From NCBI GenBank assembly GCA_052035915.1, contig JBPOHE010000014.1, forward strand, positions 12,601 through 76,600: a stretch of DNA of 64,000 bases, given 5' to 3'. The translations under genes were made by a program, and so were the position numbers. The notes under the pieces are model-generated. The model worked only from the letters and a program-made list of their open reading frames with translations, had not been told where the DNA came from and searched no databases. This document shows, in pieces, positions 16,857 to 25,093 of the stretch; the first letter of the stretch is position 1, and every line of letters begins with the position of its first letter. Source of the DNA: JBPOHE01 sp052035915. GTDB lineage: Bacteria > Pseudomonadota > Gammaproteobacteria > Chromatiales > Chromatiaceae.

Positions 16857-18341
16857 ATGCATGGGGTTGAGATTCGCGAGAGACTGGCTGAGCAGACCTG
16901 GCCTGTAGTGCGGGCTATGGCGATGGCGGCTTTTCTCGTTACAGGTTGTCAGACGGATCCGCAAAAGGTCGATGTCCAACTTCCGGAAACCGCTCCCGAG
17001 GTGAAGACGACAAACTATACCAAAGCCTTGGGCGATCTGGGCCGAATGAGTGAAGTGTATGACCGACCTCAGATGAAGGTGATGGCGGCTCCCGTTGGTG
17101 ATGTTACTGGAAGCTCCTCTGCTACTGGTGGTGAAATCCCTAGCGACATCACCGAGATGGAGAAGAGCACCCTAAACTCTATTGGTGGGCGTGTGTTGTA
17201 CGTTCCTTACGATCCAGTCTCCATCAGCAATCTTCAGGCGCTTGGGTATTCAACCTTCGCCAATAAGGCAATTCCCGATGTGTTGGTTACTGGGGGGATA
17301 ACGGAATTTGATCGTGGTATCGAGACCCGGGGCAAGAATACTGATGTCGGGCTTTCGGTGACCTCACCCAAGCCTATTGCCGGAGGTTGGCTTGGGCAGA
17401 CGGCCGGTATCGAATATGGCGAATCCGACAAGTACGGTGTTGCCCGCATCACCCTGGATTTCAATATGGTGGATTTCCAGACGCAGTCTGGGATTCCTCG
17501 CATGAATACCATCAACAGTATGGAAGTGCATAAAGCCCAGGCCGAGGCCGAGTTGGGCATCACCTTGTTTGGGCCTACTTTCGGCACTAAAGGATCGATC
17601 AAGAAGGTGCAGGGCCGTCATGCGGCGGTGAGATTGCTGGTTGAGGCCAGCATGATCCAGATGATCGGTAAATATCTCAAACTGCCTTATTGGCGTCTGC
17701 TGGGCGAGGATACTCCGGACCCGGTCGTCCTGGAAGCGATCCAGAAGGCTTATTACTCGGTGGACGATCTCCAGCGGCTGAAGGTGGCCCAGCAGTGGTT
17801 GTACATCTGGGGTTATCCGACAGCGATGGACGGTACCATGGACTCAAAGACTGGAGAGGCTTTGAAAAAGGTCAACCCATCTTTTAAATCAGGTGCCAGT
17901 AGTATCGACATGGATACCTTCACCAAGTTGTATGTCGATATGCCCTATGATCATGCGGCCCTCGGACGTCGACAACAATTGGCGCGAATGACGGGTAAAG
18001 CCGATAGCGCCGTGGCGGCAGAGGCTCCGACGAGCGCAAGAAGTCCGCAAGCGCCTCAAGCCGCTCAGCAGGCCCCGGCCCCAGCGAAGGCGGCAGCACC
18101 AGCGCCTCAAGCGGCTCAGCAGGCTCCCTCAAGACCAGCTCCGGCCCCAGCACCCGCTCCAGAGAAGAAGGCGGCATCGGCTCCACCGCCTCCTCAAACT
18201 CCAGCGAAAGCGGATGTAGCGGATCAAAGTGCCTCGACAACAGCCCCTAAGACCCAGAAGACCAGCACTACCACAAGCGCTCCGGTGCCTGGAAGCGCGG
18301 GGGGAGCCGTAGGTCGGATGTTGAAAGAGGGTGACTGGTAA
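16857..18341 (+). CDS. CsgG-family lipoprotein with peptidoglycan-binding-like segment
   Basis: A 494-residue predicted outer-membrane lipoprotein. The signal ends in the lipobox LVTGC (Cys31). Residues about 50-290 fit the CsgG/HfaB fold: MKVMAAPVGDVTG, an AIPDVLVTGGITEFD strand, ITLDFNMVDFQTQSGIP and a closing helix HAAVRLLVEASMIQMIGKY; CsgG forms the nonameric secretion pore for curli. The curli pore constriction residues (Tyr, Asn, Phe) are not obvious. Residues 301-345 (LQRLKVAQQWLYIWGY, DG, T, AL) resemble a PG_binding_1 module. Residues 380-494 are a Pro/Ala/Gln-rich tail with repeated AAQQAP. ATG 16857 follows GGGGAGG. No csgE or csgF homologue is adjacent. Confidence 0.8.
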   Translation: MHGVEIRERLAEQTWPVVRAMAMAAFLVTGCQTDPQKVDVQLPETAPEVKTTNYTKALGDLGRMSEVYDRPQMKVMAAPVGDVTGSSSATGGEIPSDITEMEKSTLNSIGGRVLYVPYDPVSISNLQALGYSTFANKAIPDVLVTGGITEFDRGIETRGKNTDVGLSVTSPKPIAGGWLGQTAGIEYGESDKYGVARITLDFNMVDFQTQSGIPRMNTINSMEVHKAQAEAELGITLFGPTFGTKGSIKKVQGRHAAVRLLVEASMIQMIGKYLKLPYWRLLGEDTPDPVVLEAIQKAYYSVDDLQRLKVAQQWLYIWGYPTAMDGTMDSKTGEALKKVNPSFKSGASSIDMDTFTKLYVDMPYDHAALGRRQQLARMTGKADSAVAAEAPTSARSPQAPQAAQQAPAPAKAAAPAPQAAQQAPSRPAPAPAPAPEKKAASAPPPPQTPAKADVADQSASTTAPKTQKTSTTTSAPVPGSAGGAVGRMLKEGDW

Positions 18342-18650
18342 GTGAACCAGACGAATCGGCGGTTGGCGAGGTCCGGATACTTGGTAATTTTGGCCATGAC
18401 CACCTGTGCCTCCGCCGATAACAAACGCATGATCGAGCAGTCGGGTGAGGAGTTGCTGAAGTTGAATGAGCAGGCCGTGCGGCAGGTGCCGAATCTCCCC
18501 AGTGAAGGGAAGGTCCAGTTGAAGGCCAAGGTCTATCCGCAAGCGGATGATACCTACCGGATCGAGATCCTCGAGAGCAAGGTGACCGAAAAGCCGAAAG
18601 ATGTCACACCCGGCATTTTGGATTCGAGTTTGTTGATGATGCAGCAGTGA
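18342..18650 (+). CDS. Small exported protein of unknown function
   Basis: A 102-residue product read from GTG 18342, directly after the stop of the CsgG-like gene, so it is probably translationally coupled. An N-terminal hydrophobic stretch (SGYLVILAMTTCASA) suggests export, with cleavage near residue 26. The rest is a small mixed helix/strand domain (KVQLKAKVYPQADDTYRIEI). No family was recognised. The neighbours on both sides are in the same direction with gaps of 0 and 10 bp, so it belongs to the cluster. Confidence 0.65.
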   Translation: MNQTNRRLARSGYLVILAMTTCASADNKRMIEQSGEELLKLNEQAVRQVPNLPSEGKVQLKAKVYPQADDTYRIEILESKVTEKPKDVTPGILDSSLLMMQQ

Positions 18651-18660
18651 GGCAAAGACG

Positions 18661-19473
18661 ATGAGGTTTCCTATTTTGAAGATACTCTTGGTGCCGGTTC
18701 TCCTGGGGCTGGTGGTTTCGGGCGCTGAAGCTGGAAGTAACAAGCGGATTATGAGTATCAGCGCCGCGAAGGTGGTTGCTGAACGTAATCTGGTCGAGAC
18801 TATTTACGGTTTAAAGCTCCGAGCCAGCGAATCCGTAGAGAATATGGTGGCGGCGAATTTCACCGCGAAGACCGAGACCAAGACCTCGGCTACCATCAGC
18901 GGTGTGGGCTTCGACGAGATCCAATATGACAAAGAGCGTGATATCGCCAGGGCGATTGCCCGTGTATCGCTTCCGAATATCACCAACATTGATGGCACCG
19001 TCATCGATTTTAAAGGCAAGACCTTTCGCCGGATCGGCTTCGGCACCTCCTCCCCGGAAAGTGCCGGGCCCTTGAAAGCCATGCGCGCCGCGGAGATCGA
19101 TGCCTATAAGCAGATGATGAAACGTCTGGTCGGTTTCACCCTGGAGAGCGAGACCTCAGTCGAGAATTTCATGTTGAAATCCGATGTGATCCGTACCAAG
19201 GTCATGGCGACTCTCTTCATGGCCGAGGTGGTCGATTACGGCTGGGACGAGAGTGGCGATGCCCATGTAAAGATGTCTCTCAACCTGAAGAATCTAGCTG
19301 AATTGCTTGGGCAGAAAATCAAGGATGCTCCAGGAGATGTGTTTGAAGTAGTGGGTTTGGGAGCCCAGGAAGGGGAATCGACCCCCGCACCCAGTTTCCC
19401 AACTTCCGCTTTGGCGCCCCCGCCAGCCGCTACGAGTGCTACGGCGCCAACGACCACCGGTCAACACCAGTAG
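18661..19473 (+). CDS. LPP20/FlgO-like exported protein
   Basis: A 270-residue protein with a signal peptide (LKILLVPVLLGLVVSGAEA). The core resembles the LPP20 / FlgT N-terminal type domain: SISAAKVVAERNLVETIYGL, then RAAEIDAYKQMMKRLVGFTL and VKMSLNLKNLAELLG. Family members act at the outer membrane or flagellar base in Helicobacter and Vibrio. The last 35 residues are Pro/Ala/Thr-rich, like the CsgG-like neighbour. It starts 10 bp after the preceding gene. Here no flagellar gene is nearby, so a role in the same export complex is inferred. Confidence 0.65.
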   Translation: MRFPILKILLVPVLLGLVVSGAEAGSNKRIMSISAAKVVAERNLVETIYGLKLRASESVENMVAANFTAKTETKTSATISGVGFDEIQYDKERDIARAIARVSLPNITNIDGTVIDFKGKTFRRIGFGTSSPESAGPLKAMRAAEIDAYKQMMKRLVGFTLESETSVENFMLKSDVIRTKVMATLFMAEVVDYGWDESGDAHVKMSLNLKNLAELLGQKIKDAPGDVFEVVGLGAQEGESTPAPSFPTSALAPPPAATSATAPTTTGQHQ

Positions 19474-19593
19474 CAATGGTTTGCGAGATCTGTCGGAGCG
19501 CGGGAAATTCATCGGACCTGGGCAATAACGTCATGAGTAGTCGAAGGTTTGGCGCTGAGCAGACAATCTTCGAGTACTGAGGTGTGAAAAAGG

Positions 19594-20259
19594 ATGAAAG
19601 CGATTGCTCTGATTATGCTTACGGGAATGGTAACCTCAAGTTTGGCGGGTAATGTAGTGGTATCTTCCGGAGATTGCGTCCATGGAAATGGAGAGATAAA
19701 AACCGAGACGAGAAGTGTAGCGGCATTCTCGGCGGTAGATACCAGCGGTGCCTTTCACCTGGAGGCCCAGATAGGGAGCCAGACACCTCTGCGAGTAACG
19801 GCAGATTCGAATATTCTCCCTCTGATAGTTACCGACGTGGCTGGGGGAAGGCTACGGATCTTCGCCAAACAATCCATTTGCACCTCAGGTCCGATGAGCA
19901 TCGCTCTGGCGGCCCCGGAGATTTCCCAAATTTCGGCTAATGGTTCGAACACGATTGAATTCAGACCATTCAGAGGAAGCGAACTCAGGCTCAAGCTCGA
20001 TGGTTCGAATGATGTCAAATTACAGGGACAAACCAATAGCCTCAAGGCCGAAGTCTCTGGTGCTTCCACGCTGGACGCCAGAGCCTTGAGGTCGGAGGCT
20101 GTTGAAGTAAGTGTAGTCGGAGCGGGTACCGCTTATGTGAATGCCGTGGCGACCCTCAATGTAAGTATCATCGGAGCCGGTGAGGTTTATTATGCCGGAC
20201 AACCCAGGACAATGCAGAGGAATGTCATGGGAGTCGGTACCATCGAGCCCATACGCTGA
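19594..20259 (+). CDS. Head-GIN domain (DUF2807) exported protein
   Basis: A 221-residue protein with a signal peptide ending near LAGNVV. The mature chain is a right-handed beta-helix-like DUF2807 (putative autotransporter adhesin, head GIN) domain. Typical features are RSVAAFSAVDTSGAFHLE, LRVTADSNILPLIVTDV, then serial GSNTIEF, GSNDVKL, GASTLDA, GAGTAYV and GAGEVYY rungs. These domains occur in surface or periplasmic proteins; some are adhesin-like, none has a firmly known function. AAAAAGG precedes ATG 19594. The 120 bp gap before it could hold its own promoter. Confidence 0.85.
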   Translation: MKAIALIMLTGMVTSSLAGNVVVSSGDCVHGNGEIKTETRSVAAFSAVDTSGAFHLEAQIGSQTPLRVTADSNILPLIVTDVAGGRLRIFAKQSICTSGPMSIALAAPEISQISANGSNTIEFRPFRGSELRLKLDGSNDVKLQGQTNSLKAEVSGASTLDARALRSEAVEVSVVGAGTAYVNAVATLNVSIIGAGEVYYAGQPRTMQRNVMGVGTIEPIR

Positions 20260-20366
20260 TGTTTTCACAACATTGCCAAGTAATTGAGAGGACCATTTAT
20301 CCAGATAATCCTGGATTCTAAGGACGAGCAACGTTTTCCAGGACGGCAATGAGTTAAGAGTGATGT

Positions 20367-21095
20367 GTGATCAAAAGCGTGATCTGTGTGGAGAGGGGCA
20401 GACTCTTGTGTATCTCGTCAGAGGCGTTTTTTTGCTCGTACAGGTTCCTTGGACGCCTCTTTATCATTCTGTTTTTTCTCTTCTTCCACTATGATCAGGC
20501 AAGGGCGGGGTTTTTTGACGAGGCTGAACGAAGGGATGCTGAAGATAATCAACAGCGTCTCGGTAATTCCGCCACGATTCCGCAGATGCTCGCCGTTCCC
20601 TGTTCTGCCCAAAAAAAGCAGCAGGCTATAGCGCTCATCCTGTATCAAGATAGCGGAAAAGGATCACATAAGGTTGGTGACGCCGCTTTCAGCCCTCTGT
20701 TTCAAGAGATCGATAGTCGTCTGAAATCCTTGGGATTGCGGACGCTTACTCAAGGGCAGATCAAAGCCCGTATCGCCCAGGCCGAGTTGGAGGCAGTGGC
20801 CTCCAACAATATCGATGCCGCCCTACAGGCTTCGAGGCGTTTGGGTGCGGCCTACATTCTCCGCGGTCATATCAGTTCTCGGGCCGGTGTCAACCGGTTG
20901 GTCGGGATCAATGAAGTGTCCGTTCATATAGAGTTTCAACTCAGCACATCTGGGGGTCGGATAGTCTCGAAAGTCGGCGCCGAAGGAGGTTCTTGGGCAG
21001 GTCAGGATACCCTCTCTGCCGCTTTAAACATCGTGCGCGCGGAAGCCGAGCGAATTGCTGCGCAGATTTATAGCGACCTATGTAAAGGTGGATGA
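20367..21095 (+). CDS. Exported protein with CsgG/LpoB-like domain
   Basis: A 242-residue protein. The start is uncertain: GTG 20367 gives a long N-region before the membrane helix (FLGRLFIILFFLFFHYDQARA), after which the mature part begins. The domain (QAIALILYQDSGKG, LFQEIDSRLKSLGLRTLTQG, AAYILRGHISSRAG, IEFQLSTSGGRIV) has the alternating strand-helix order of the CsgG/LpoB/TolB-N-like fold, with a variable protein activity in the family. The closing helix is ALNIVRAEAERIAAQIY. Its end overlaps the ribosome binding site of the next gene, which suggests coupling. No lipobox is visible. Confidence 0.6.
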   Translation: MIKSVICVERGRLLCISSEAFFCSYRFLGRLFIILFFLFFHYDQARAGFFDEAERRDAEDNQQRLGNSATIPQMLAVPCSAQKKQQAIALILYQDSGKGSHKVGDAAFSPLFQEIDSRLKSLGLRTLTQGQIKARIAQAELEAVASNNIDAALQASRRLGAAYILRGHISSRAGVNRLVGINEVSVHIEFQLSTSGGRIVSKVGAEGGSWAGQDTLSAALNIVRAEAERIAAQIYSDLCKGG

Positions 21096-21096
21096 T

Positions 21097-22431
21097 TTGC
21101 GAGATACGAATGCCATCATAAAAATCATTCTTGTTATTCTATGGGTGGGAATTTCCGTGTCTTGGTCTGCCCTGACTAATGCCGCATCAGCGGCGCAATT
21201 TATCCAGGTTAGTGCCGAGGGACTAGCCGATCCCGAGGCCGAAGCCTATCGTCGCGACAAGGCGCTGATGCTGGATGCCTTGCTCGAAGATGCTCAACGA
21301 CAGGCCATAGAAAAAGTAGTCGGTAGCTATGTGGATAGCAGCACTTTGGTTGAAAACTATACCTTGATCCAAGATAAGGTATTGACAAGAAGTAAAGGGC
21401 TGATAAAGCGAATCCTGAGTAAGAATGGACCTTGGTTGGGTGAGGATGGATTTATGCATCTCATCATTCAGGCCGAGGTAGCTGCGGGAAATGTGAAATC
21501 GGCCCTTGATGAGATGTCACGGCAAGAACGGCTGGCTTTGATTCGTGAACGCGGCGATCCCAAGATTGCCGTAGCTGTGGTGGTACGCAATGCCGAGCGG
21601 GGAGGAGATACCCGTGCCGAAAATTCCGAAATTGCCGAAAACCTGCTGAAAGAGCAGATCAGGGGATTTGGGTACCGCGTATGGTCTCTGTCAGAAACGG
21701 CCAGTGCGCGCGCCAATGTGGATTTCACCATCCGTGGTGAAGCCAAGTTCAAACCCATCTCGTTCAATCTTCCGGCTTCCGGGCTGAAAGTGAATAAGTA
21801 TGTACTGACCTCTTGGACGGTTGCCTGTGTCTACAACCCCACGGGAGAAGAAGTATATTTCAACAACAAGGTGCCGGTGAACAAAAGTTGGAACTCGGAA
21901 GATGCCGCGCTGGCGGATATAGGTAAGCTCATCGGTGCCGAATTCAGTAAAGATTTTTTTGAAAGCTATCTTCTCAAACCGAGTCAGGTATATGAATTAT
22001 TGGTAGAAGGTCTGCCTGATTATGATACCGGGCTGGAGCTGAAGCAACAGTTCACTGGTTTGCGCTCTGTCTTGAATGTGGATTTCCGTAGTTTTGAATT
22101 AGGCGGACTGTCGACATTCGAAGTGGAAATGGCCGGTGCCGGACGGAGTTTTCCCCAGTTGCTCAACGATACCGTTTTGAAACCTGTCAATACCAAGTTG
22201 CGGACCAATCAGATCGCTCTGGTATCGGTAAAGGGCAAGGTGGCTCAGGCGAAAATCAACATCAAGGAAGATCCGGCGAGTGTGAAAAAGGAATTACGCG
22301 AATCGCCGCCGGCCTCCATTGTGATCTCCGCATCTCAAAGGATTGCCGAGTTGGTGAAGTCGGACGGTGCATTAAACAAAATCAAGGCCTTGAATCTTGG
22401 TGGTCAGCCAGGAGGGATTATCCTGCGTTAG
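21097..22431 (+). CDS. FlgT-like multidomain exported protein
   Basis: A 444-residue protein from TTG 21097, preferred because AAAGGTGG lies 5 bases upstream and the signal helix (IIKIILVILWVGISVSWSAL) follows; GTG 21088 is the alternative. The N-terminal domain (residues 40-115) with MLDALLEDAQRQAIEKVVG and LVENYTLIQDKVLTRSKGLI closely fits the LPP20/FlgT N-terminal type. A middle CsgG-like region (KIAVAVVVRNAE, LLKEQIRGFGYRVW, VDFTIRGEAKF) and a C-terminal domain (VYELLVEGLPDYDTGLELKQ) follow. FlgT assembles the H-ring of the Vibrio sodium-driven flagellum. With no flagellar genes in the window I infer a related scaffold in this cluster. Confidence 0.65.
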   Translation: MRDTNAIIKIILVILWVGISVSWSALTNAASAAQFIQVSAEGLADPEAEAYRRDKALMLDALLEDAQRQAIEKVVGSYVDSSTLVENYTLIQDKVLTRSKGLIKRILSKNGPWLGEDGFMHLIIQAEVAAGNVKSALDEMSRQERLALIRERGDPKIAVAVVVRNAERGGDTRAENSEIAENLLKEQIRGFGYRVWSLSETASARANVDFTIRGEAKFKPISFNLPASGLKVNKYVLTSWTVACVYNPTGEEVYFNNKVPVNKSWNSEDAALADIGKLIGAEFSKDFFESYLLKPSQVYELLVEGLPDYDTGLELKQQFTGLRSVLNVDFRSFELGGLSTFEVEMAGAGRSFPQLLNDTVLKPVNTKLRTNQIALVSVKGKVAQAKINIKEDPASVKKELRESPPASIVISASQRIAELVKSDGALNKIKALNLGGQPGGIILR

Positions 22432-22641
22432 TGGTGGTTTTGGATGTGGAAACCTTGTTTGCCCATGATTCGAGGATGATTGATGCGGACAAGCAGTGTA
22501 ATGTAATGCGAGTGATAATGGCGATGCTCTGGCGGCCATGGATCGAAGTGTAGGCGTCGATGGCAGTATAGGATCCTGAAGGGATTGTATATTGTTGGGG
22601 GTATTCTTCAGGCGTCGATACGATAGAGAAAGGGCGAAACA

Positions 22642-23460
22642 ATGAAGCCATACGAACTGTTGAAGACGGCCATCCCGGTCGTATTGATAATGGGCCTGGT
22701 CGGCTGCGTATCCTCTGGCGAAGGCTGGAATCTGAAAGAAACCGAGGCGTCGAAGATAGCCAATGCCCAGGCCGATCAAGCCATGTATCAGCCAGCCACC
22801 TATCGAAATGTCCATATACCTGGGCCACCATTGGTAGTCTTGCCGGGAGAGATCAAAAGCAATAATGCGACATTCTTGCAGAAAGTCTCACCTAACAATA
22901 TCGCCGATTATGGCGAACTTGAACTGGCCAATGCCAATTTCAAAGTTTTGGAAAGAAGCGCCCTTGGTCCCTTACTCGGCGAATTGCGTCTAGCCGTGGA
23001 GATGGGTGATCCCCAGGCCATGACCAAATTCAAACGGGGAAAGTTTCAATCGACCCGCTTCATGGTGCAGTTCGACGTGCTGAAAGCCGAGCCTGTCGCA
23101 AAAGCCGAGTCGGGATTTAGTGGCCGTTCATTGGGGAATATCGTCAATGCCTTGAGCGGTAGTCGAGCTGGCTATGCTGCCGGATCGGCCTTGGGTTCCG
23201 TGGAGAATCAGGAAGTGGCCGGGGTATGGATCATAGGTCTCAGGTATAAGGTTATCGACGCCTCGACGACGGAACAAATCGCCACAAACTACTTTGAAGA
23301 CAAAATGGAAGTTGGCGCCAAGGGATCGGCCATGTTAGGTTTGTCCCGCTCCCAGGAAGGGGGGGAGACCCTGGATACCATGGTACAACGACTGATACAA
23401 AAGGCCGTTGCAGATATCGATATGCGGGGCAAGAATCTCCAGGTGCCGGGAAGCCCCTAA
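22642..23460 (+). CDS. CsgG-like lipoprotein, paralogue 1
   Basis: A 272-residue lipoprotein with lipobox LVGC (Cys22). The body has a CsgG-like order: LVVLPGEIKSNN, a helix IADYGELELANANFKVLERS, then FMVQFDVLKAEPVAKAE, VWIIGLRYKVIDASTTEQIA and a closing helix TMVQRLIQKAVADID. It is a clear paralogue of the next gene, with about half the residues identical in the first 100 residues of the core. A 210 bp gap upstream suggests its own promoter. Probable outer-membrane location; partner unknown. Confidence 0.7.
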   Translation: MKPYELLKTAIPVVLIMGLVGCVSSGEGWNLKETEASKIANAQADQAMYQPATYRNVHIPGPPLVVLPGEIKSNNATFLQKVSPNNIADYGELELANANFKVLERSALGPLLGELRLAVEMGDPQAMTKFKRGKFQSTRFMVQFDVLKAEPVAKAESGFSGRSLGNIVNALSGSRAGYAAGSALGSVENQEVAGVWIIGLRYKVIDASTTEQIATNYFEDKMEVGAKGSAMLGLSRSQEGGETLDTMVQRLIQKAVADIDMRGKNLQVPGSP

Positions 23461-23597
23461 TCTTAACTCTTGTTCCCCCGGTTGGGCCTCACACATCAGC
23501 CCACCCACGGCCAAGAGATCATGAAGAAATCCGCTTGAGGCGTTACCTGGATATTCTGATCCAACCGCCGCCTCTTTCGAATTAAAAAGGAGGGCTC

Positions 23598-24464
23598 ATG
23601 AACTTCCGAGTTTGGTGTTGCCTTTTGAGTTTGGTGGTCTCCGCTTGTGCCGGCAACCCGGAGACGAAGCAATCAGATCTCGAAACATTCCCATCACAGG
23701 CGAAGATATCTCAGCCAGCGACGGATACCAAAGCACCCCCACCGGTAGTTGCGGCCAGGGAATATAAGAATAGACAACGGTCCGGTCCGGATCTCGTGGT
23801 ATTGCCGGGTGAGATCAAAACCAATGATCCATCATTCGAGCAAAGTGTCAGTATCAATCAGATTGCGGATTATGCCGAGCATGAGTTGCAGCGGGCTAAC
23901 TTCGGGGTGATCGAGAGAAACACTTTAGGTCCTTCGATCAGCGAGCTGAAGCTGGCTGTAAACATGGGGGACACTGAAGCGGTCCAAAGATTGCGCGGGG
24001 GCCGGTTGCAGGCTACCCGTTTTTTTGTGGCCTTTGATATTTTGCGAGCCGAGTCGGTCGCCAAGGCAAAGGAAGGCTTTTCTGGGCCCCGCACCTCGAC
24101 CATTATGGACCTCTTATCGAAGACCCCTGTAAACAACTACTTACGTCTCGATGCGGCCACGGTGGAAAGCGAAGAGGAAGCCAAGGTCTGGCTGATCGGC
24201 TTGAGGTACAGAGTGCTGGATGCAGCGACGACCGAGCAAATCGCCACTGGGTATTATGAAGAAAAGATGGAACTCGGCTCCAAGATGGTCGGTGTCCTGG
24301 GTGCCCAGCAACGGCAGGAGACAGTGGTTACCCTGGACATCATCGTTCAACTTCTGGTGCAAAAGGCGGTGGCTGATATTGATGACAAGGGCAAGCCCCG
24401 AACTGAGGAGTCGAGGCCCAATCCCAGCCCGGATTCAGCACGGGAATCGACTTCCCAGCACTGA
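23598..24464 (+). CDS. CsgG-like lipoprotein, paralogue 2
   Basis: A 288-residue lipoprotein with lipobox VSAC (Cys17). It carries the same core as the preceding gene (LVVLPGEIKTND, IADYAEHELQRANFGVIER, FFVAFDILRAESVAKAKEGF, GLRYRVLDAATTEQIATGYY) plus a Pro-rich linker after the signal and a disordered C-terminus. AAGGAGGG precedes ATG 23598, one of the best ribosome binding sites here. Tandem duplication followed by divergence suggests the two form a hetero-oligomer or act at different steps. It is the last gene of the cluster. Confidence 0.7.
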   Translation: MNFRVWCCLLSLVVSACAGNPETKQSDLETFPSQAKISQPATDTKAPPPVVAAREYKNRQRSGPDLVVLPGEIKTNDPSFEQSVSINQIADYAEHELQRANFGVIERNTLGPSISELKLAVNMGDTEAVQRLRGGRLQATRFFVAFDILRAESVAKAKEGFSGPRTSTIMDLLSKTPVNNYLRLDAATVESEEEAKVWLIGLRYRVLDAATTEQIATGYYEEKMELGSKMVGVLGAQQRQETVVTLDIIVQLLVQKAVADIDDKGKPRTEESRPNPSPDSARESTSQH

Positions 24465-25030
24465 GACGGCAGAACTGATGCGCGATTCAAAGCGATGTGG
24501 GAGGTGCTCTGTGTAAACTCGGGTAGAGACGCCGGGCATGATCCCTCATGGGTGGCATCAGAGTCTTTCGCGTCTCCAAAGTTCCGGGGATAGCCTGAGA
24601 TACGTTCTCTAAAAGAGAACAAATCGTCCATTAAAAAGCTTTTTGTTCTTCATATAAGAACGAAAATCGTGCTTTTCCGCTCTATGCCCGGGAAGCGCCT
24701 GGTCTGGATGAAATAAAATTCTGGTCAGTGTTTGTCTCCGGGAGAGCGCTCCGATTCATCCCGATTCCCCGCGGGCTCAGGAATCCCTATCGAAACAGCG
24801 AGTAGAAAGAATCCATAGGGGTAAGAGGTTATCTTTTCGCAACCAGGAATCTTCATTCTCAGCCTCAGAAACCGAGGTTGGCAACAATCCATCAACTGTA
24901 CTTTAATAGGATCAATCCGATTTTGGATTAAGGGTAAAGCGACCGAGGCAGGTTGTATCCAAAAGTCGCAATAAATAAGAGGGATAGAGGCTCCGGTAAT
25001 GGCCTTCGGGGTTGCCGGGGTGGGGTGGTG
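24465..25030. other. Intergenic region with one dispersed repeat
   Basis: Separates the exported-protein cluster from pntAA. It contains REPIN-like copy 3 at 24582-24694; the rest shows no gene. AT-rich stretches around 24890-24970 may contain the pnt promoter, not resolved. Confidence 0.45.
24582..24694 (+). repeat. REPIN/MITE-like dispersed element, copy 3
   Basis: 113 bp, with more worn ends (TTCCGGGGAT on the left, TGCCCGGGAA on the right). Internal palindromes GTTCTCTAAAAGAGAAC and TTGTTCTTCATATAAGAACGAA match copies 1, 5 and 6 in orientation. Confidence 0.75.
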
Positions 25031-25054
25031 ACCCGCCCATGTGGTGGGTTTTTA
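25031..25054 (+). terminator. Terminator-like hairpin in the pntAA leader
   Basis: ACCCGCC (25031-25037) pairs with GGTGGGT (25043-25049, one G-T pair) across a CATGT loop and is followed by a TTTTTAT run. It lies only about 40 bases before the pntAA start codon, so it is either the end of an upstream transcript or an attenuator of the pnt operon. Confidence 0.5.
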
Positions 25055-25093
25055 TCATAAATCAATTGGTTACAGCTATAAGGCGCGAGGGGC

